A stretch of 64,000 bases of DNA from an uncultured Methanospirillum sp. (GTDB taxonomy: Archaea > Halobacteriota > Methanomicrobia > Methanomicrobiales > Methanospirillaceae). A program made the translations under genes and the position numbers. The stretch is taken from contig NZ_OY764544.1 of the NCBI RefSeq assembly GCF_963668475.1, positions 868,001 to 932,000 of the forward strand. The letters are read 5' to 3'. Below are positions 7,505-17,556 of this stretch, one piece after another (positions within the stretch are counted from its first letter, which is position 1; every line of letters starts with the position of its first letter). The notes beneath the pieces are model-generated. The model searched no databases, was not told where the DNA came from, and worked only from the letters and a program-made list of their open reading frames with translations.

Positions 7505-8695
7505 TTATGAGATATCTGCCTCTCCCTTACATTCTCTAAAGAAACAGTTCCGGTAGATTAACGGAGTCAGCATGGTGGTAAGCAGACTCATGATGATGAT
7601 AGTGACATACACCCCCTGATCAATGACCCCTTCCTGCAGGCCGATTAATGCAACAATCATAGCCACCTCCCCCCGTGGAGCCATGCCAAATCCGACCACA
7701 AGTGAGTCTTTCAGATTCATTCCACATAAGTAGGCTGGAATTCCACACCCAATAACTTTGGTCACCACTGCAATTATGGTCAAAACAACAAGGAATATGA
7801 TAATCTCAGAAGTCACCGCCTTTAGGTCAACCATAATTCCGAGAGACACAAAGAAGATTGAGGCAAAAATGATCTGCAGGTACCCTGCTCCTTCTTTTAG
7901 ATCATGACCCTGTTTCAGTTTTATCTCATTAAATGAAACACCGGCGATAAACGCACCGACAATTGCTGATAGCCCTACCAATTCAGCGAGTATTCCATAC
8001 ACAAATGCCATCATCATAGCAAATATGAAGGTGAACTCGGGGTATTTTCCGGCAAAGGAGGTTTCATCCACATATTCAATAAATCGGGAGATGATCAGAA
8101 CCCCTGCTGCAGCTCCAATAATAACAAATGCCACCGCTTTGATGGCCATAAGTGCGATTGATGTTCCGGATACAGATCCACTTGCAGCTTCGTTACTTAT
8201 CGCAAGTGCAAGCAGGCTCAGAATATCATCGATAACTGCTGCCCCAATGATCGCTTTTGCTGCATTTGTCTGGAGTTGGTCAAGTTCCTGAAGCACATTT
8301 GCAGTAATAGCAATACTCGTCGCGGTGAGTGCTGTTCCGATAAAGATTGCACTGGTTCCGGAGTATCCGAAGAGAACTGAAATACCATATCCTCCGATCC
8401 AGGGAATAATAACACCAACAAGGGCAATTATCCCATTTCGGATCTGCATAATCTCGTGCAGTTTAAATTCCAATCCTATCACAAAGAGCAGGATCACTGC
8501 TCCCAGATGAGCAAGACTGCTCACAAAATCGGTATACTGAATCCATCCAAGTGCACTCGGACCAACCAGAATCCCGACAAATATCAGTCCAATAACTGCA
8601 GACTGATTAATTCGTGATGCAATAAGATATCCGGCCAGGGCAACAAACAGGAGCAGGCTCATCTGAAATTCGGGTGAAATAAATAACTCTTCCAT
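7505..8695 (-). CDS. CPA2 (Kef-type) cation:proton antiporter
   Basis: Membrane antiporter exchanging Na+ or K+ for H+, 396 residues with about 12 hydrophobic segments. The family core is visible: GLEFKLHEI in TM3, the ion-binding acidic pair AAVIDDILSLLALA near residue 155, and GLSAIVGAFIAGVSFNE near residue 250. It ends at residue 396 with no TrkA-N/RCK domain, so it is of the short NapA-like form. I chose ATG 8695; an in-frame TTG at 8716 lacks support. The neighbours through 20.6 kb are mostly ion and osmolyte genes. Confidence 0.9.
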   Translation of the reverse strand: MEELFISPEFQMSLLLFVALAGYLIASRINQSAVIGLIFVGILVGPSALGWIQYTDFVSSLAHLGAVILLFVIGLEFKLHEIMQIRNGIIALVGVIIPWIGGYGISVLFGYSGTSAIFIGTALTATSIAITANVLQELDQLQTNAAKAIIGAAVIDDILSLLALAISNEAASGSVSGTSIALMAIKAVAFVIIGAAAGVLIISRFIEYVDETSFAGKYPEFTFIFAMMMAFVYGILAELVGLSAIVGAFIAGVSFNEIKLKQGHDLKEGAGYLQIIFASIFFVSLGIMVDLKAVTSEIIIFLVVLTIIAVVTKVIGCGIPAYLCGMNLKDSLVVGFGMAPRGEVAMIVALIGLQEGVIDQGVYVTIIIMSLLTTMLTPLIYRNCFFRECKGEADIS

Positions 8696-8775
8696 TGTTT
8701 TACCAAAATAGATCAATTGTGGTTTAGTTTCGTTATAGTATATCTCGATATTAAAAACTAAAAAATAATGCCTGA

Positions 8776-9900
8776 TTAAAAGAGCCAGGTCATCTTTGGA
8801 ACCATATCAGTAAGTCTATGCTGATAATCTTCAAGCCATCTGGCTCGTGGGTTAGGTTTGAATACAAGCATACTGTTCAGATCTGACAGGGAGGCAGCCT
8901 GGTGATACTTCATGAAAATATGTTTGCTAGTTTTTCCAACGATCTCAATTTTTCCTGATTTGTGAGACATAATGTACCGTGCACGTTTTGCAAGACCGGA
9001 ACAACACGCCTGTGCTTCATGAATAACGTGCATGGCCTGCTCAATTGGGACAGTAAGGTGATGGTTTCCGGAAGTGGGCCGACATTGAAAGACGTAATAT
9101 GGGGGGACTCCGAGTTTGGAAAGATTTTTGAAGAGCGATGCCATAACTTCAGGATTATTATTAACCCCCTCAAGAATTGGAGTCTGATTAGTAAGTTCTG
9201 CACCGGTTTTTTTCAGGGCAGAGATAGCAGATTTCGAACTATCTGTCACCTCATGTGGATGATTAAAATGGCTGATAAGATAGATCTTCTCTTCCGGTGT
9301 TGCATGTTTAGCAAGTACATCACAGATATCTGAAGTATCAGTTATCCGGTGTGGATCATACGCAGGGACCTTGGTGCCGATTCTGATGATGGGTTTTGAG
9401 GGTAACTCCCGGACTCTGCTCAGAATAGTATCAAGTTTTGATGCATCAAGCATCAGGGGATCCCCTCCAGAGAGGAGAACATCAGTCAGATCAGGTTGCG
9501 CCTGCAGGTAATCGATGGTCTTATTTATATCGCAGGTTGGAGGAGGATTTTCCCCGGTGAATAACCGCTTCCGGAAACAAAACCTGCAGATACCTGCACA
9601 GGTATTACTTACCAGAAGCAGGGCTGTCTGGGGATATTTATGCTGAACGCCGGGAATCGGGGTATACCCCTCCTCGCCTGATGGATCAAGTGTCCCCGTT
9701 TTTGTGAGTTCCTGCGGATCCGGAAGGATGATTCGTTTGATCGGATCACACGGATTTTTGTGGTCGATCAAAGAGAGATAATACTCATTGGACCTGAACG
9801 GATACACTCGTTCAACAGATTCTAATTTTGATACCTGGTCAGGATCAAGAATCTCACTCAGGGGAGACTCATGTATTGAATTAAAGTACCTGGTTGACAT
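8776..9900 (-). CDS. KamA-family radical SAM enzyme, substrate site diverged
   Basis: 374 residues, lysine-2,3-aminomutase-like. The radical SAM cluster motif is CAGICRFCFRK (CxxxCxxC), followed by [12 protein letters not shown]. The PLP-type C-terminal region is present but differs from true lysine 2,3-aminomutases: the aspartate that follows FQC in AblA (FQCDLAEG) is Arg here (FQCRPTSG), and the second lysine-binding Asp of [10 protein letters not shown] is replaced (IMSHKSGK). So the substrate is probably not L-lysine. GGAG six bases before the ATG at 9900 fixes the start. It stands alone, unlike ablA at 19316-20629 in the same window. Enzyme class is firm, substrate open. Confidence 0.85.
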   Translation of the reverse strand: MSTRYFNSIHESPLSEILDPDQVSKLESVERVYPFRSNEYYLSLIDHKNPCDPIKRIILPDPQELTKTGTLDPSGEEGYTPIPGVQHKYPQTALLLVSNTCAGICRFCFRKRLFTGENPPPTCDINKTIDYLQAQPDLTDVLLSGGDPLMLDASKLDTILSRVRELPSKPIIRIGTKVPAYDPHRITDTSDICDVLAKHATPEEKIYLISHFNHPHEVTDSSKSAISALKKTGAELTNQTPILEGVNNNPEVMASLFKNLSKLGVPPYYVFQCRPTSGNHHLTVPIEQAMHVIHEAQACCSGLAKRARYIMSHKSGKIEIVGKTSKHIFMKYHQAASLSDLNSMLVFKPNPRARWLEDYQHRLTDMVPKMTWLF

Positions 9901-10117
9901 GGAAGACTCCAAAAAATTTGTGGAGGATTGACCTCATGGGTTGGAAAAATGATGAGGTCCTCGTTTGCAGCTAATGTGTCATATCACCAAGGAAGTGATG
10001 AGACAAACTACTAGTTTGCAATTATAATATAATAAGTTGCTTATGTGTGATTATCATTAGTGGTGACCAATTGTAGATCTGAACTTCAGATGGTTTATCT
10101 TATCATACGCTGAACCA

Positions 10118-12106
10118 GTGAGTAGAATGGCACGAACCCCTGTAGAGGGAATTCAAAACGATATTCGGGATCTGCTTCGGACCTACTCAAAGGGATTAAG
10201 TATAGAAGAGATCTCTACCAATCTCTCCATTAGCAGAACAACTACTGCAAAATATCTGAATGCTATGGAGCAGACTGGACAGATAGAGTCTCGGCCATAC
10301 GGTCCAGCTAAAGTATATACCCTGGCAGAACGTGTCCCGATCAACAACCTTCTCTCCCTGCTTCCCCATCCGATCCTGATGCTTGATGATTCTTTTGTGG
10401 TCAAGCTGGTAAATGAATCATTCCTGGAGTTCTTCCAGTTGTCTGCAGAGGATCTAATCGGTAGAGATATCAGGTATAGTCCTCTCGGTGAATATGTGAG
10501 TGAAGCCCGGCTTGATCTCCTCAATCAGGCGATGAACGGTGAGCCTCAATTTTTAGAAGAAGACATTACCCGTCCTGATGCAGTTACCCATTTCTACATC
10601 AGAATAATCCCCACCCTCTTTGAGCAGGGATCGAGAGGAATAATTATCATTCTCGAAGATATTACTGAACTCAAGAATACCCTGACAAACATGGAGGAAC
10701 TTGTCAAGGAGCGTACAACCGAACTTGAGAAAGTCAATAAAAAACTTGGTGAAGAGAATACCAGATACAAAAGGGTCAGAGAAGAACTTGAACTAAGTAA
10801 GCATCAGTATGAACAACTGGTGGAAAACTCAACCGATCTAATCCTCAAATTTTCATCTGTAGGTGAATTGATCTTCAGTAACTCCCTCGCTGCAAAAGTC
10901 CTTGGAATAGATTCTCCGGAGAAAAAATATTTTCTGAAAGGTGTATGCATACCAGATACCCCTGACATGCAGGATTTTGCAGATTCTCTGATTGATTCGC
11001 TTCTCACAACGCCGAACCTGATAAAGAAGAGAGAGATCGAGTACTCTGTTGAGAGCCAGCCCATCTGGATATCCTGGACATTTAAGGTGATTGCACCTCA
11101 TGAACGCTCATCTCCAGAGATACTATGCATCGGTACTGATACTACCGATAGGGTCCAGTCAGAGCGAAAGCTGAAAGAGTCAGAACATGGCCTTTCTGAA
11201 GTGATCAATCACCTTCCTGATCCCACCTTTGTGATCGACACTGATCGTCGGGTCATCTTATGGAATAAAGCGATGGAAGAGATGACAGGAGTCAGATCAG
11301 AGCATGTTATCGGAAAAGAACGATCACTCTTCACACCCTCAATCTTTGGTTACAGCCGTCCAATCCTTGCAGATTTTGTCTTTGATCCCGATAATATCGA
11401 GATAAAAAGTTATTTTCAAAATATGACAAAGGAAGACGGAGTTCTGACCGCTGAGACAAAAGGAATAGGTAAAGACGGAAAAGAGGTAGTCTTTTGGGTC
11501 AAGGCTTCACCCTTAATGGATGTTGAAGGTAATACCATCGGGGCAATTCAGTCGATGCGTGATATCACCTCTATCCGTACCCTTGAAAATGCATTAATCA
11601 AAAGTGAAGAACTGGTCAGAAATATTCTGAATGCTTCAAAAGACCTGATTGTTGTCCTCAGTGCTGAAAGGCAGTATATCTTTGTAAACAAAGCATACGA
11701 GATGTTCTTCAACTGTGACGGTAAAGAACTCAAAGGGAACCATATATCAGAAAATCCTCTGCCGGGAGATCAGGAGTTCTGGAGAGTGACCCTTGATTCA
11801 GTTATGAGAACCCGCCTTGGTAATCGTGTAGAGTTATCCTTTTCATATCAGTCCCGTGATATCTGGCTTGATTGCTATCTGATTCCATTCTTCAGGGAGT
11901 CTTCAGGTGAGATGCAGATACTCCTTGATTTCAGAGATATAACCAGATTAAAAGGTAAGGAAACAACCCTCTGGGATGATGAGATCACACTTCAGGAGAT
12001 AGGAAGGCAGGTCTCACGGATCATTCCCCAGATTACAAAGAATTCAATAATTCAAGTTCCCTTTATTGCGATAATACTGATTGCACTGTATGGGAATTTC
12101 CTCTAA
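10118..12106 (+). CDS. HTH-PAS multi-domain sensor with C-terminal membrane anchor
   Basis: 662 residues. Residues 1-70 are a winged-helix/HTH domain (LSIEEISTNLSISRTTTAKYL). Then come four PAS domains at about 80-190, 235-350, 360-480 and 490-610 (for example VIDTDRRVILWNKAMEEMTG), with a coiled coil (ERTTELEKVNKKL) after the first. There is no histidine kinase or ATPase domain. The last 20 residues (IIQVPFIAIILIALYG) form a single membrane helix, so the protein is tethered by its C-terminus. It probably senses a ligand or redox state and acts on DNA or a partner. GTG 10118 or ATG 10127 may start it. Target unknown. Confidence 0.78.
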   Translation: MSRMARTPVEGIQNDIRDLLRTYSKGLSIEEISTNLSISRTTTAKYLNAMEQTGQIESRPYGPAKVYTLAERVPINNLLSLLPHPILMLDDSFVVKLVNESFLEFFQLSAEDLIGRDIRYSPLGEYVSEARLDLLNQAMNGEPQFLEEDITRPDAVTHFYIRIIPTLFEQGSRGIIIILEDITELKNTLTNMEELVKERTTELEKVNKKLGEENTRYKRVREELELSKHQYEQLVENSTDLILKFSSVGELIFSNSLAAKVLGIDSPEKKYFLKGVCIPDTPDMQDFADSLIDSLLTTPNLIKKREIEYSVESQPIWISWTFKVIAPHERSSPEILCIGTDTTDRVQSERKLKESEHGLSEVINHLPDPTFVIDTDRRVILWNKAMEEMTGVRSEHVIGKERSLFTPSIFGYSRPILADFVFDPDNIEIKSYFQNMTKEDGVLTAETKGIGKDGKEVVFWVKASPLMDVEGNTIGAIQSMRDITSIRTLENALIKSEELVRNILNASKDLIVVLSAERQYIFVNKAYEMFFNCDGKELKGNHISENPLPGDQEFWRVTLDSVMRTRLGNRVELSFSYQSRDIWLDCYLIPFFRESSGEMQILLDFRDITRLKGKETTLWDDEITLQEIGRQVSRIIPQITKNSIIQVPFIAIILIALYGNFL

Positions 12107-12628
12107 CAAGAAGTAGTAAGGTGCATTATTTTTGCTAGAGATTAATTTCTGCCCAATTTATTAAAATGTATTGAGTCGGGAGTTTAAATGGAACGTGATC
12201 TTCTTCAGATTCAGGATTTTTTCCAGTTGCGATGATAATCCAGAGAAAGATCAGATCAAGCAGAAAACTATCCATGAATTTCTTCCCTGTTTCCACACAT
12301 CCCGGAGAACATTATAAAAACCCATCGCGCTTCAATTGTGAACCGGCGACATGATAATGGCAGTATCTTTTTGACTGGACACAGAGTATTCAGCATTTCT
12401 TTTCGGTTTTTACACACTGGGGGTTAAATTTCATTAAAAAAAAGAAGGTGGGTCAGAGTATCAACATGTTCACTATCAGCAGTACCAATGATGGAGTCAC
12501 ATCAGTTGCTCTTCACAAATGATAGTGACAATGAGAGTTGTGGATTTTTCTATATAGATATTTTTCTCTTTGATAATTATTATTGAAAGTGTGAGGCTAT
12601 CAAAAACCTCATAATCGATTGTTCACAT
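12107..12628. other. intergenic region between convergent genes, no gene seen
   Basis: 522 AT-rich bases between the PAS sensor and the ClC channel, whose 3' ends face each other. I see no conserved frame, no strong hairpin and no repeat. A run of eight A at about 12436 may end the channel transcript on the minus strand. Confidence 0.4.
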
Positions 12629-14458
12629 TCAGGATGATACATTCTGGTCCACCACTGGCAGGATATTACAACTGTGGCTGGATCGGGAGTAGGTTTTTAG
12701 AATGTCGGTCCTGGTAAGAAAACCAACAAGATGATCTGATGATTCATATTCCACCACAGGGAGATGATTGATAGAGTAGGTTACCATTGCAACAAGAGCA
12801 TCCTCAAGTGTACTCTCCGGAGTAACCACGTGAAGATGAGTGGTCATTACATCCCTGATCATCTGTGATAACTCCTCACTAATCAGTGAATTTCTCAAAT
12901 CATGATTCGTAATTATTCCAACGAGTCGCGAATCTTCCAACACCGGATACCCGGTATGATCAGTCTCGGCCATATATTTCCTGACCAGACAGACAGAGTC
13001 ATCAGGAGAGAGAGTAATCACTTTTGATGCAGGAGACATAGCATCTTTCACTGCAATCCCTTCGAGAGTTTCACGATCAAATTCTCCACGATGAGCTCCG
13101 GATTGTGCTTTTGTCTGAACCTGTTGCCTGAAGATGGTGTTTTCTCCGGTCAGGAGATTTGAGACTGCGACAGCAGCCATGGCCGGGACGAGTATCGTGA
13201 TGCTCCCTACCATCTCAACAACCATGATCAGCACAGCAATCGGGGCATTTGCAACTGCTCCGAAGAGAGAGATCATCCCAACGACTACAAACACCGGAAC
13301 TGATTCAATCGGCACATAAACCGGATTTACAAGATGCAGGATTGTGCCAAGTGCTCCCCCAATTGCTGCTCCGATTGTCAGTCCCGGGGCAAATACTCCT
13401 CCACTTCCCCCGGATCCAAGCGTCAGTGATGTGGCGATAATTTTCATAAAAGGAAGAAGAATCAGGACACTAAGTGGAACCATGGAGTAAAACATGAGTT
13501 GCGTATATCCATAACTCGACCCCATGCTTGCAAGCCCAAGCATCTCCCCATCAGGAGAGATTTTTGCAAGAATTATTACGATCAATCCCAGAAGGATAGC
13601 ACCGGATACTGGTTTTAAAAACGCAGGGAGATTATGGCGTTTAAAAAAATCAGAGAATGTATCACGAGCTCCATAGAACGTGAAGATGTACAGGTGCCCA
13701 AACCCTGCACACAGAATGCCGAGCAGGATAAACATGGGAATCTGTGAGACGGTCCACCACTGGGATGTCAGAATAAATATTGGGGAGTATCCTTCGAATA
13801 ACCCGAAAATGGAGTACCCAATGATAGAAGCCAGAAATGCAGGAACAATCGCTTCAGATTCAAAATCCCGGGTATAGAGTACTTCGGCAGCAAGTATGGC
13901 TCCTCCCAGGGGAGCCTTGAATATTGTCCCGATGCCAGCCCCTATGCCGGTTGTGAGTGCAATTCGTCGCTCACTCGGGGTGAGATTGAGGAGTTCAGCT
14001 ACCATTGATCCAAATCCTGCTGATATCTGTGCTGATGGCCCTTCTCTTCCTGCACTTCCTCCTGTAGAGATGGTGAGAATTGCTGTGAGTGCTTTTAAAA
14101 GTGGAATCCTCCTGCGGATTTTTCCTTCGCCATGGAAAGCCTTGATTGCAGCATCGGTTCCATGTCCTTCTGCTTCAGGTGCAAACCTGGTTACCAGGAT
14201 TCCGGTCAGAAGACTTCCAAAACAGAGAATCGGGATCAACAGGGTGAGAGATTGTGGACCAGACCACTGACTAATCTCAGCTATAGTCTGACCTTCCTGG
14301 GGGTATGCATAGTGCTGCAGATATCCCATGAAAAATGCAGTTCCCCATTTCAGACCCTCAAAAAAGAGGAGTGAACCTATTCCTGCAATGATTCCCACAA
14401 CGACTGCAATGAGTAAGATCCGTTTTGTTGGTGCGACAAATGACGGGATTGAGAACAT
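12629..14458 (-). CDS. ClC-type chloride channel/transporter with CBS pair
   Basis: 609 residues. The ClC anion-selectivity motifs are all present: GSAGREGPSAQ near residue 135, GGSGGVFAPGLTIGAA near residue 355 and GMISLFGAVANAPIA. About 12 membrane segments are followed by two CBS domains (DAMSPASKVITLSPDDS and DVMTTHLHVVTPESTL), which in this family bind nucleotides and gate the protein. AGGAG five bases before the ATG at 14458 fixes the start over the upstream GTG. It is divergent from kup, with a shared 139-base promoter region, suggesting joint control of Cl- and K+ movement. Confidence 0.93.
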   Translation of the reverse strand: MFSIPSFVAPTKRILLIAVVVGIIAGIGSLLFFEGLKWGTAFFMGYLQHYAYPQEGQTIAEISQWSGPQSLTLLIPILCFGSLLTGILVTRFAPEAEGHGTDAAIKAFHGEGKIRRRIPLLKALTAILTISTGGSAGREGPSAQISAGFGSMVAELLNLTPSERRIALTTGIGAGIGTIFKAPLGGAILAAEVLYTRDFESEAIVPAFLASIIGYSIFGLFEGYSPIFILTSQWWTVSQIPMFILLGILCAGFGHLYIFTFYGARDTFSDFFKRHNLPAFLKPVSGAILLGLIVIILAKISPDGEMLGLASMGSSYGYTQLMFYSMVPLSVLILLPFMKIIATSLTLGSGGSGGVFAPGLTIGAAIGGALGTILHLVNPVYVPIESVPVFVVVGMISLFGAVANAPIAVLIMVVEMVGSITILVPAMAAVAVSNLLTGENTIFRQQVQTKAQSGAHRGEFDRETLEGIAVKDAMSPASKVITLSPDDSVCLVRKYMAETDHTGYPVLEDSRLVGIITNHDLRNSLISEELSQMIRDVMTTHLHVVTPESTLEDALVAMVTYSINHLPVVEYESSDHLVGFLTRTDILKTYSRSSHSCNILPVVDQNVSS

Positions 14459-14597
14459 ATTCACTCCTGAGTAATCTCACATGCCTTCCTGGATATATGC
14501 GTATTAACACACACTGTAGAGGATAGTGCCCACATATACTAGTTACAAATAACCATTAAACCAGAAGTAATTTAACTGTTGTTAAAAAACGATTAGT

Positions 14598-16406
14598 ATG
14601 AATGCCCTGGATTCATCAAGAGTTTTGAAATCCCTGGGCCTTGTATTCGGAGATATCGGAACCAGCCCGATCTATACGATGGGAGTAATTCTTTTGATGA
14701 TTCTCCCTACCGAAGATAATATTCTCGGTGTCCTCTCACTCATTTTCTGGAGTCTCATTCTTGTTATATCCATCCAATATGTCTGGCTGGCTATGAATCT
14801 CGGGATTAAGGGTGAAGGAGGAACCATCGTTCTGAAAGGCATCCTTATCTCTCTCTTAAAAAAAGGACCACTCGTCCCGGTAGTATCATTTCTTGCAATA
14901 ATTGGAGTCTGTCTTTTCATGGGTGATGGTGTGATCACCCCCGCTATCAGCATCCTTTCTGCGGTTGAAGGGATCAGACTTGTCCCAGGTCTGGAAGGAA
15001 TAAGTGAATTTGTTCTTCTCTGTATTGCTGCAATTATTGCGATTTCACTTTTCTTTATTCAGCAGAAGGGAACAGAGCGGGTCGCCTGGGCTTTTGGTCC
15101 GGTAATGTTCATCTGGTTTTCGATGCTTGCAATAACCGGCATCATCTCAATCGTTGGAACACCTCATGTGCTCTTCTCGTTAAGTCCACACTATGCACTT
15201 TCATTTCTTCTTAATAACGGATTGACTGCTTTTTTTATCCTTTCTGCAGTAATCCTCTGCATCACTGGTGGCGAAGCCCTCTATGCAGACATGGGCCACC
15301 TGGGTCGTGAACCTATCGTAAAAGGATGGTATTTTGTCTTTCCTGCATTGATGCTCAGTTATCTGGGGCAGGGAGCGTATGTCATCCAGCATGGGTCGAT
15401 GAGTACGGTCCTCTTCAACATGGTCTCTGATCAACTTGGTACTTTGTATATTCCATTTCTTTTGCTGAGTGTTGTTGCCACGATTATTGCATCACAAGCC
15501 ATGATCAGCGGTATGTTCTCGATTGTATACCAGGCAATGACAACCCGGATACTTCCAAAGCTGAAGATCGATTTTACGTCATCAGAACTTCACTCCCAGA
15601 TCTATATCGATGCCGTGAATTGGGCCCTTATGGCAGCGGTGCTGATAGTGATGGGTATGTTCGGATCATCCGAGCACCTGGCTGCGGCATATGGACTTGC
15701 AGTTGCCGGAGATATGACGATATCAGCAATGATGTTGCTTCTAATATTCCTGATTATGAGAGATCCTCTGAAATCACTTATATCATGTGTATTGATCTGT
15801 GTCGATCTCAGTTTTTTCCTTGCATCGCTGACCAAACTCCCTCATGGAGGATACTGGTCGTTTCTTCTCGCATTAGTCCCGTTTACGATAATTATTATAT
15901 TTATCAGCGGTCAGGAGAAGTTACGGGTAAAACTCAAACCAATCCCCATGAAGGAGTTTATTCCGGCATATGAGGAACTCTATATGAGCAGGTGCAAGAT
16001 ATCGGGAACAGCCCTGTATTTTACCTCTGATATTCACCAGATCTCACCATATATCGGCCAGATTTTTTTCAAAAATGAGATAATATATAAACATAACATC
16101 CTTGTGTCCATCAGGATGAAGGATTATCCTTTTGGGGTTAAGGTAACCTACCTGGAGGATTGTGCACCAGGTCTTTCAGGATTGCTAATAGAAACAGGAT
16201 ACATGGAAATTTTGGATATTGAGGCACTTATCAGGGAGCGTGGAATTGAAGAGAAGACCATCTTCTATGGTATGGAGAATATCATCAGTGATCGGATGGT
16301 CTGGAAGATCTTTGGAATTATGAAGAAGGCTGCCCCTCCCTTTGTCCAGTTTTATTCTCTTCCCCCGGAAAAGATCCATGGCGTAATCACGAGGATTATT
16401 ATGTGA
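14598..16406 (+). CDS. kup: KUP-family potassium uptake transporter
   Basis: 602 residues, K+/H+ symporter of the KUP/HAK family. The family signature GLVFGDIGTSPIYT lies at residues 14-27, with GDGVITPAISILSA near residue 110 and GGEALYADMGHLGREPI near residue 218. Twelve hydrophobic segments reach about residue 445, followed by the usual cytoplasmic C-terminal domain. It is followed at about 100 bases by an ATPase-like gene and then an MscS channel on the same strand. K+ uptake is the first response of methanogens to salt, which fits the nearby ablA/ablB genes. Confidence 0.95.
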   Translation: MNALDSSRVLKSLGLVFGDIGTSPIYTMGVILLMILPTEDNILGVLSLIFWSLILVISIQYVWLAMNLGIKGEGGTIVLKGILISLLKKGPLVPVVSFLAIIGVCLFMGDGVITPAISILSAVEGIRLVPGLEGISEFVLLCIAAIIAISLFFIQQKGTERVAWAFGPVMFIWFSMLAITGIISIVGTPHVLFSLSPHYALSFLLNNGLTAFFILSAVILCITGGEALYADMGHLGREPIVKGWYFVFPALMLSYLGQGAYVIQHGSMSTVLFNMVSDQLGTLYIPFLLLSVVATIIASQAMISGMFSIVYQAMTTRILPKLKIDFTSSELHSQIYIDAVNWALMAAVLIVMGMFGSSEHLAAAYGLAVAGDMTISAMMLLLIFLIMRDPLKSLISCVLICVDLSFFLASLTKLPHGGYWSFLLALVPFTIIIIFISGQEKLRVKLKPIPMKEFIPAYEELYMSRCKISGTALYFTSDIHQISPYIGQIFFKNEIIYKHNILVSIRMKDYPFGVKVTYLEDCAPGLSGLLIETGYMEILDIEALIRERGIEEKTIFYGMENIISDRMVWKIFGIMKKAAPPFVQFYSLPPEKIHGVITRIIM

Positions 16407-16504
16407 AACCTGAATGTAATTCACATCCAGTATCTATCCATACAAACAATTACGTATAGGTTTTCCATTCACGACGAAGGCGAAGGTACAATCTTAAAGA
16501 TTGG

Positions 16505-17554
16505 ATGCTTACTATGGTATCGATGGAACAAGAACACTCATCGGGATGCAATCTGCCGATCAGTACGGTCTGGTCTCATGAAACAGATCGGCTACTCTAT
16601 GCTATCGATGAGGGGGTATCAGGAAAGATTCACAATATCGCTTTAATATCTGAATTTATGGCAGGAAGAGACGATATAGTCTCGAAAGTTTCATGTATTC
16701 ATCCAGGTAGAACGGTGAAGATCACCCTCACCTCCTATTTTGAGGATATTTCTATCCTTACGAATACCGGGGATGCAGATATCGTCATTGTAGAAAATTG
16801 CCAGTTTCTCTATCGCCGTATAATCGGAGGGTTTCAGGTACTTGACTCATTCATCAAACTTCTTTGTCAAAAAGAAAAGATCTGGATAACCACATGGAAT
16901 ATTCATGCCTGGCGATATCTTCATGCGGTCAAAGATATCGGATCCATCTTCCCGACACAAATCGTACTTAAGGAAAAGACCAATCAGGAGCTTCAGGAGT
17001 TTATTCTCTCCCAACAGGTAAGTTCAGTTTTTTATATAATAGATACTCCGGTTCCCAGACGTTTGCTGGTTATTAAGAAGTTAAAGAAATTCACCATTCC
17101 TCTTCTTAACATACCATTTAGTTTTTGGTATTATTCATTGCGTATACGGCTCATTGCAGCACTACTTCGGAAAAAAGGGCATGAAATTGAACCAGCCGAA
17201 CTCATCTTTGAAAGACTCGCTCAAATTTCAAATGGGAACCCGGGGATAGCCAGGAAAGTCTGGGAAAATTCACTTGATGCCTGGGAGATCAGATTGAGCA
17301 GACTGACGCCACCTTCTCTTTCAGGCATATCTGATCCAGAAACTGCGTATACACTTTCGCTTATTATCGCACTCGAAGATGTGCAGATACATGATCTTAT
17401 TTCAGTTATACCTGATGATCTCAATCTGGATCTGATTCTCTTAAAATTGCGTGATATGAGGTTGATATCGTTCGAAGGTGAACGGATCTCTATAGAACCA
17501 CTTGCACTTGCAGGCATAACCAGGGAGATGAAACGTATCAGGATGGTGTGGTAA
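16505..17554 (+). CDS. ATPase-like protein with C-terminal winged helix, unknown function
   Basis: 349 soluble residues without a recognised family. The layout resembles a STAND/AAA-type ATPase: SEFMAGRDDIVSKV at the place of a Walker A loop but without GxxGxGK[ST], DIVIVENCQFLYRR at the place of Walker B, an ERLAQISNGNPGIARKVWEN segment like the sensor-2/lid helices, and a C-terminal wHTH (LILLKLRDMRLISFEGERISIEP). The P-loop is therefore degenerate or absent. It overlaps the MscS gene region (stop at 17554, MscS ATG at 17557), so the two are coupled. A role as regulator or partner of the channel or of Kup is inference from position only. Confidence 0.6.
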   Translation: MLTMVSMEQEHSSGCNLPISTVWSHETDRLLYAIDEGVSGKIHNIALISEFMAGRDDIVSKVSCIHPGRTVKITLTSYFEDISILTNTGDADIVIVENCQFLYRRIIGGFQVLDSFIKLLCQKEKIWITTWNIHAWRYLHAVKDIGSIFPTQIVLKEKTNQELQEFILSQQVSSVFYIIDTPVPRRLLVIKKLKKFTIPLLNIPFSFWYYSLRIRLIAALLRKKGHEIEPAELIFERLAQISNGNPGIARKVWENSLDAWEIRLSRLTPPSLSGISDPETAYTLSLIIALEDVQIHDLISVIPDDLNLDLILLKLRDMRLISFEGERISIEPLALAGITREMKRIRMVW

Positions 17555-17556
17555 TT

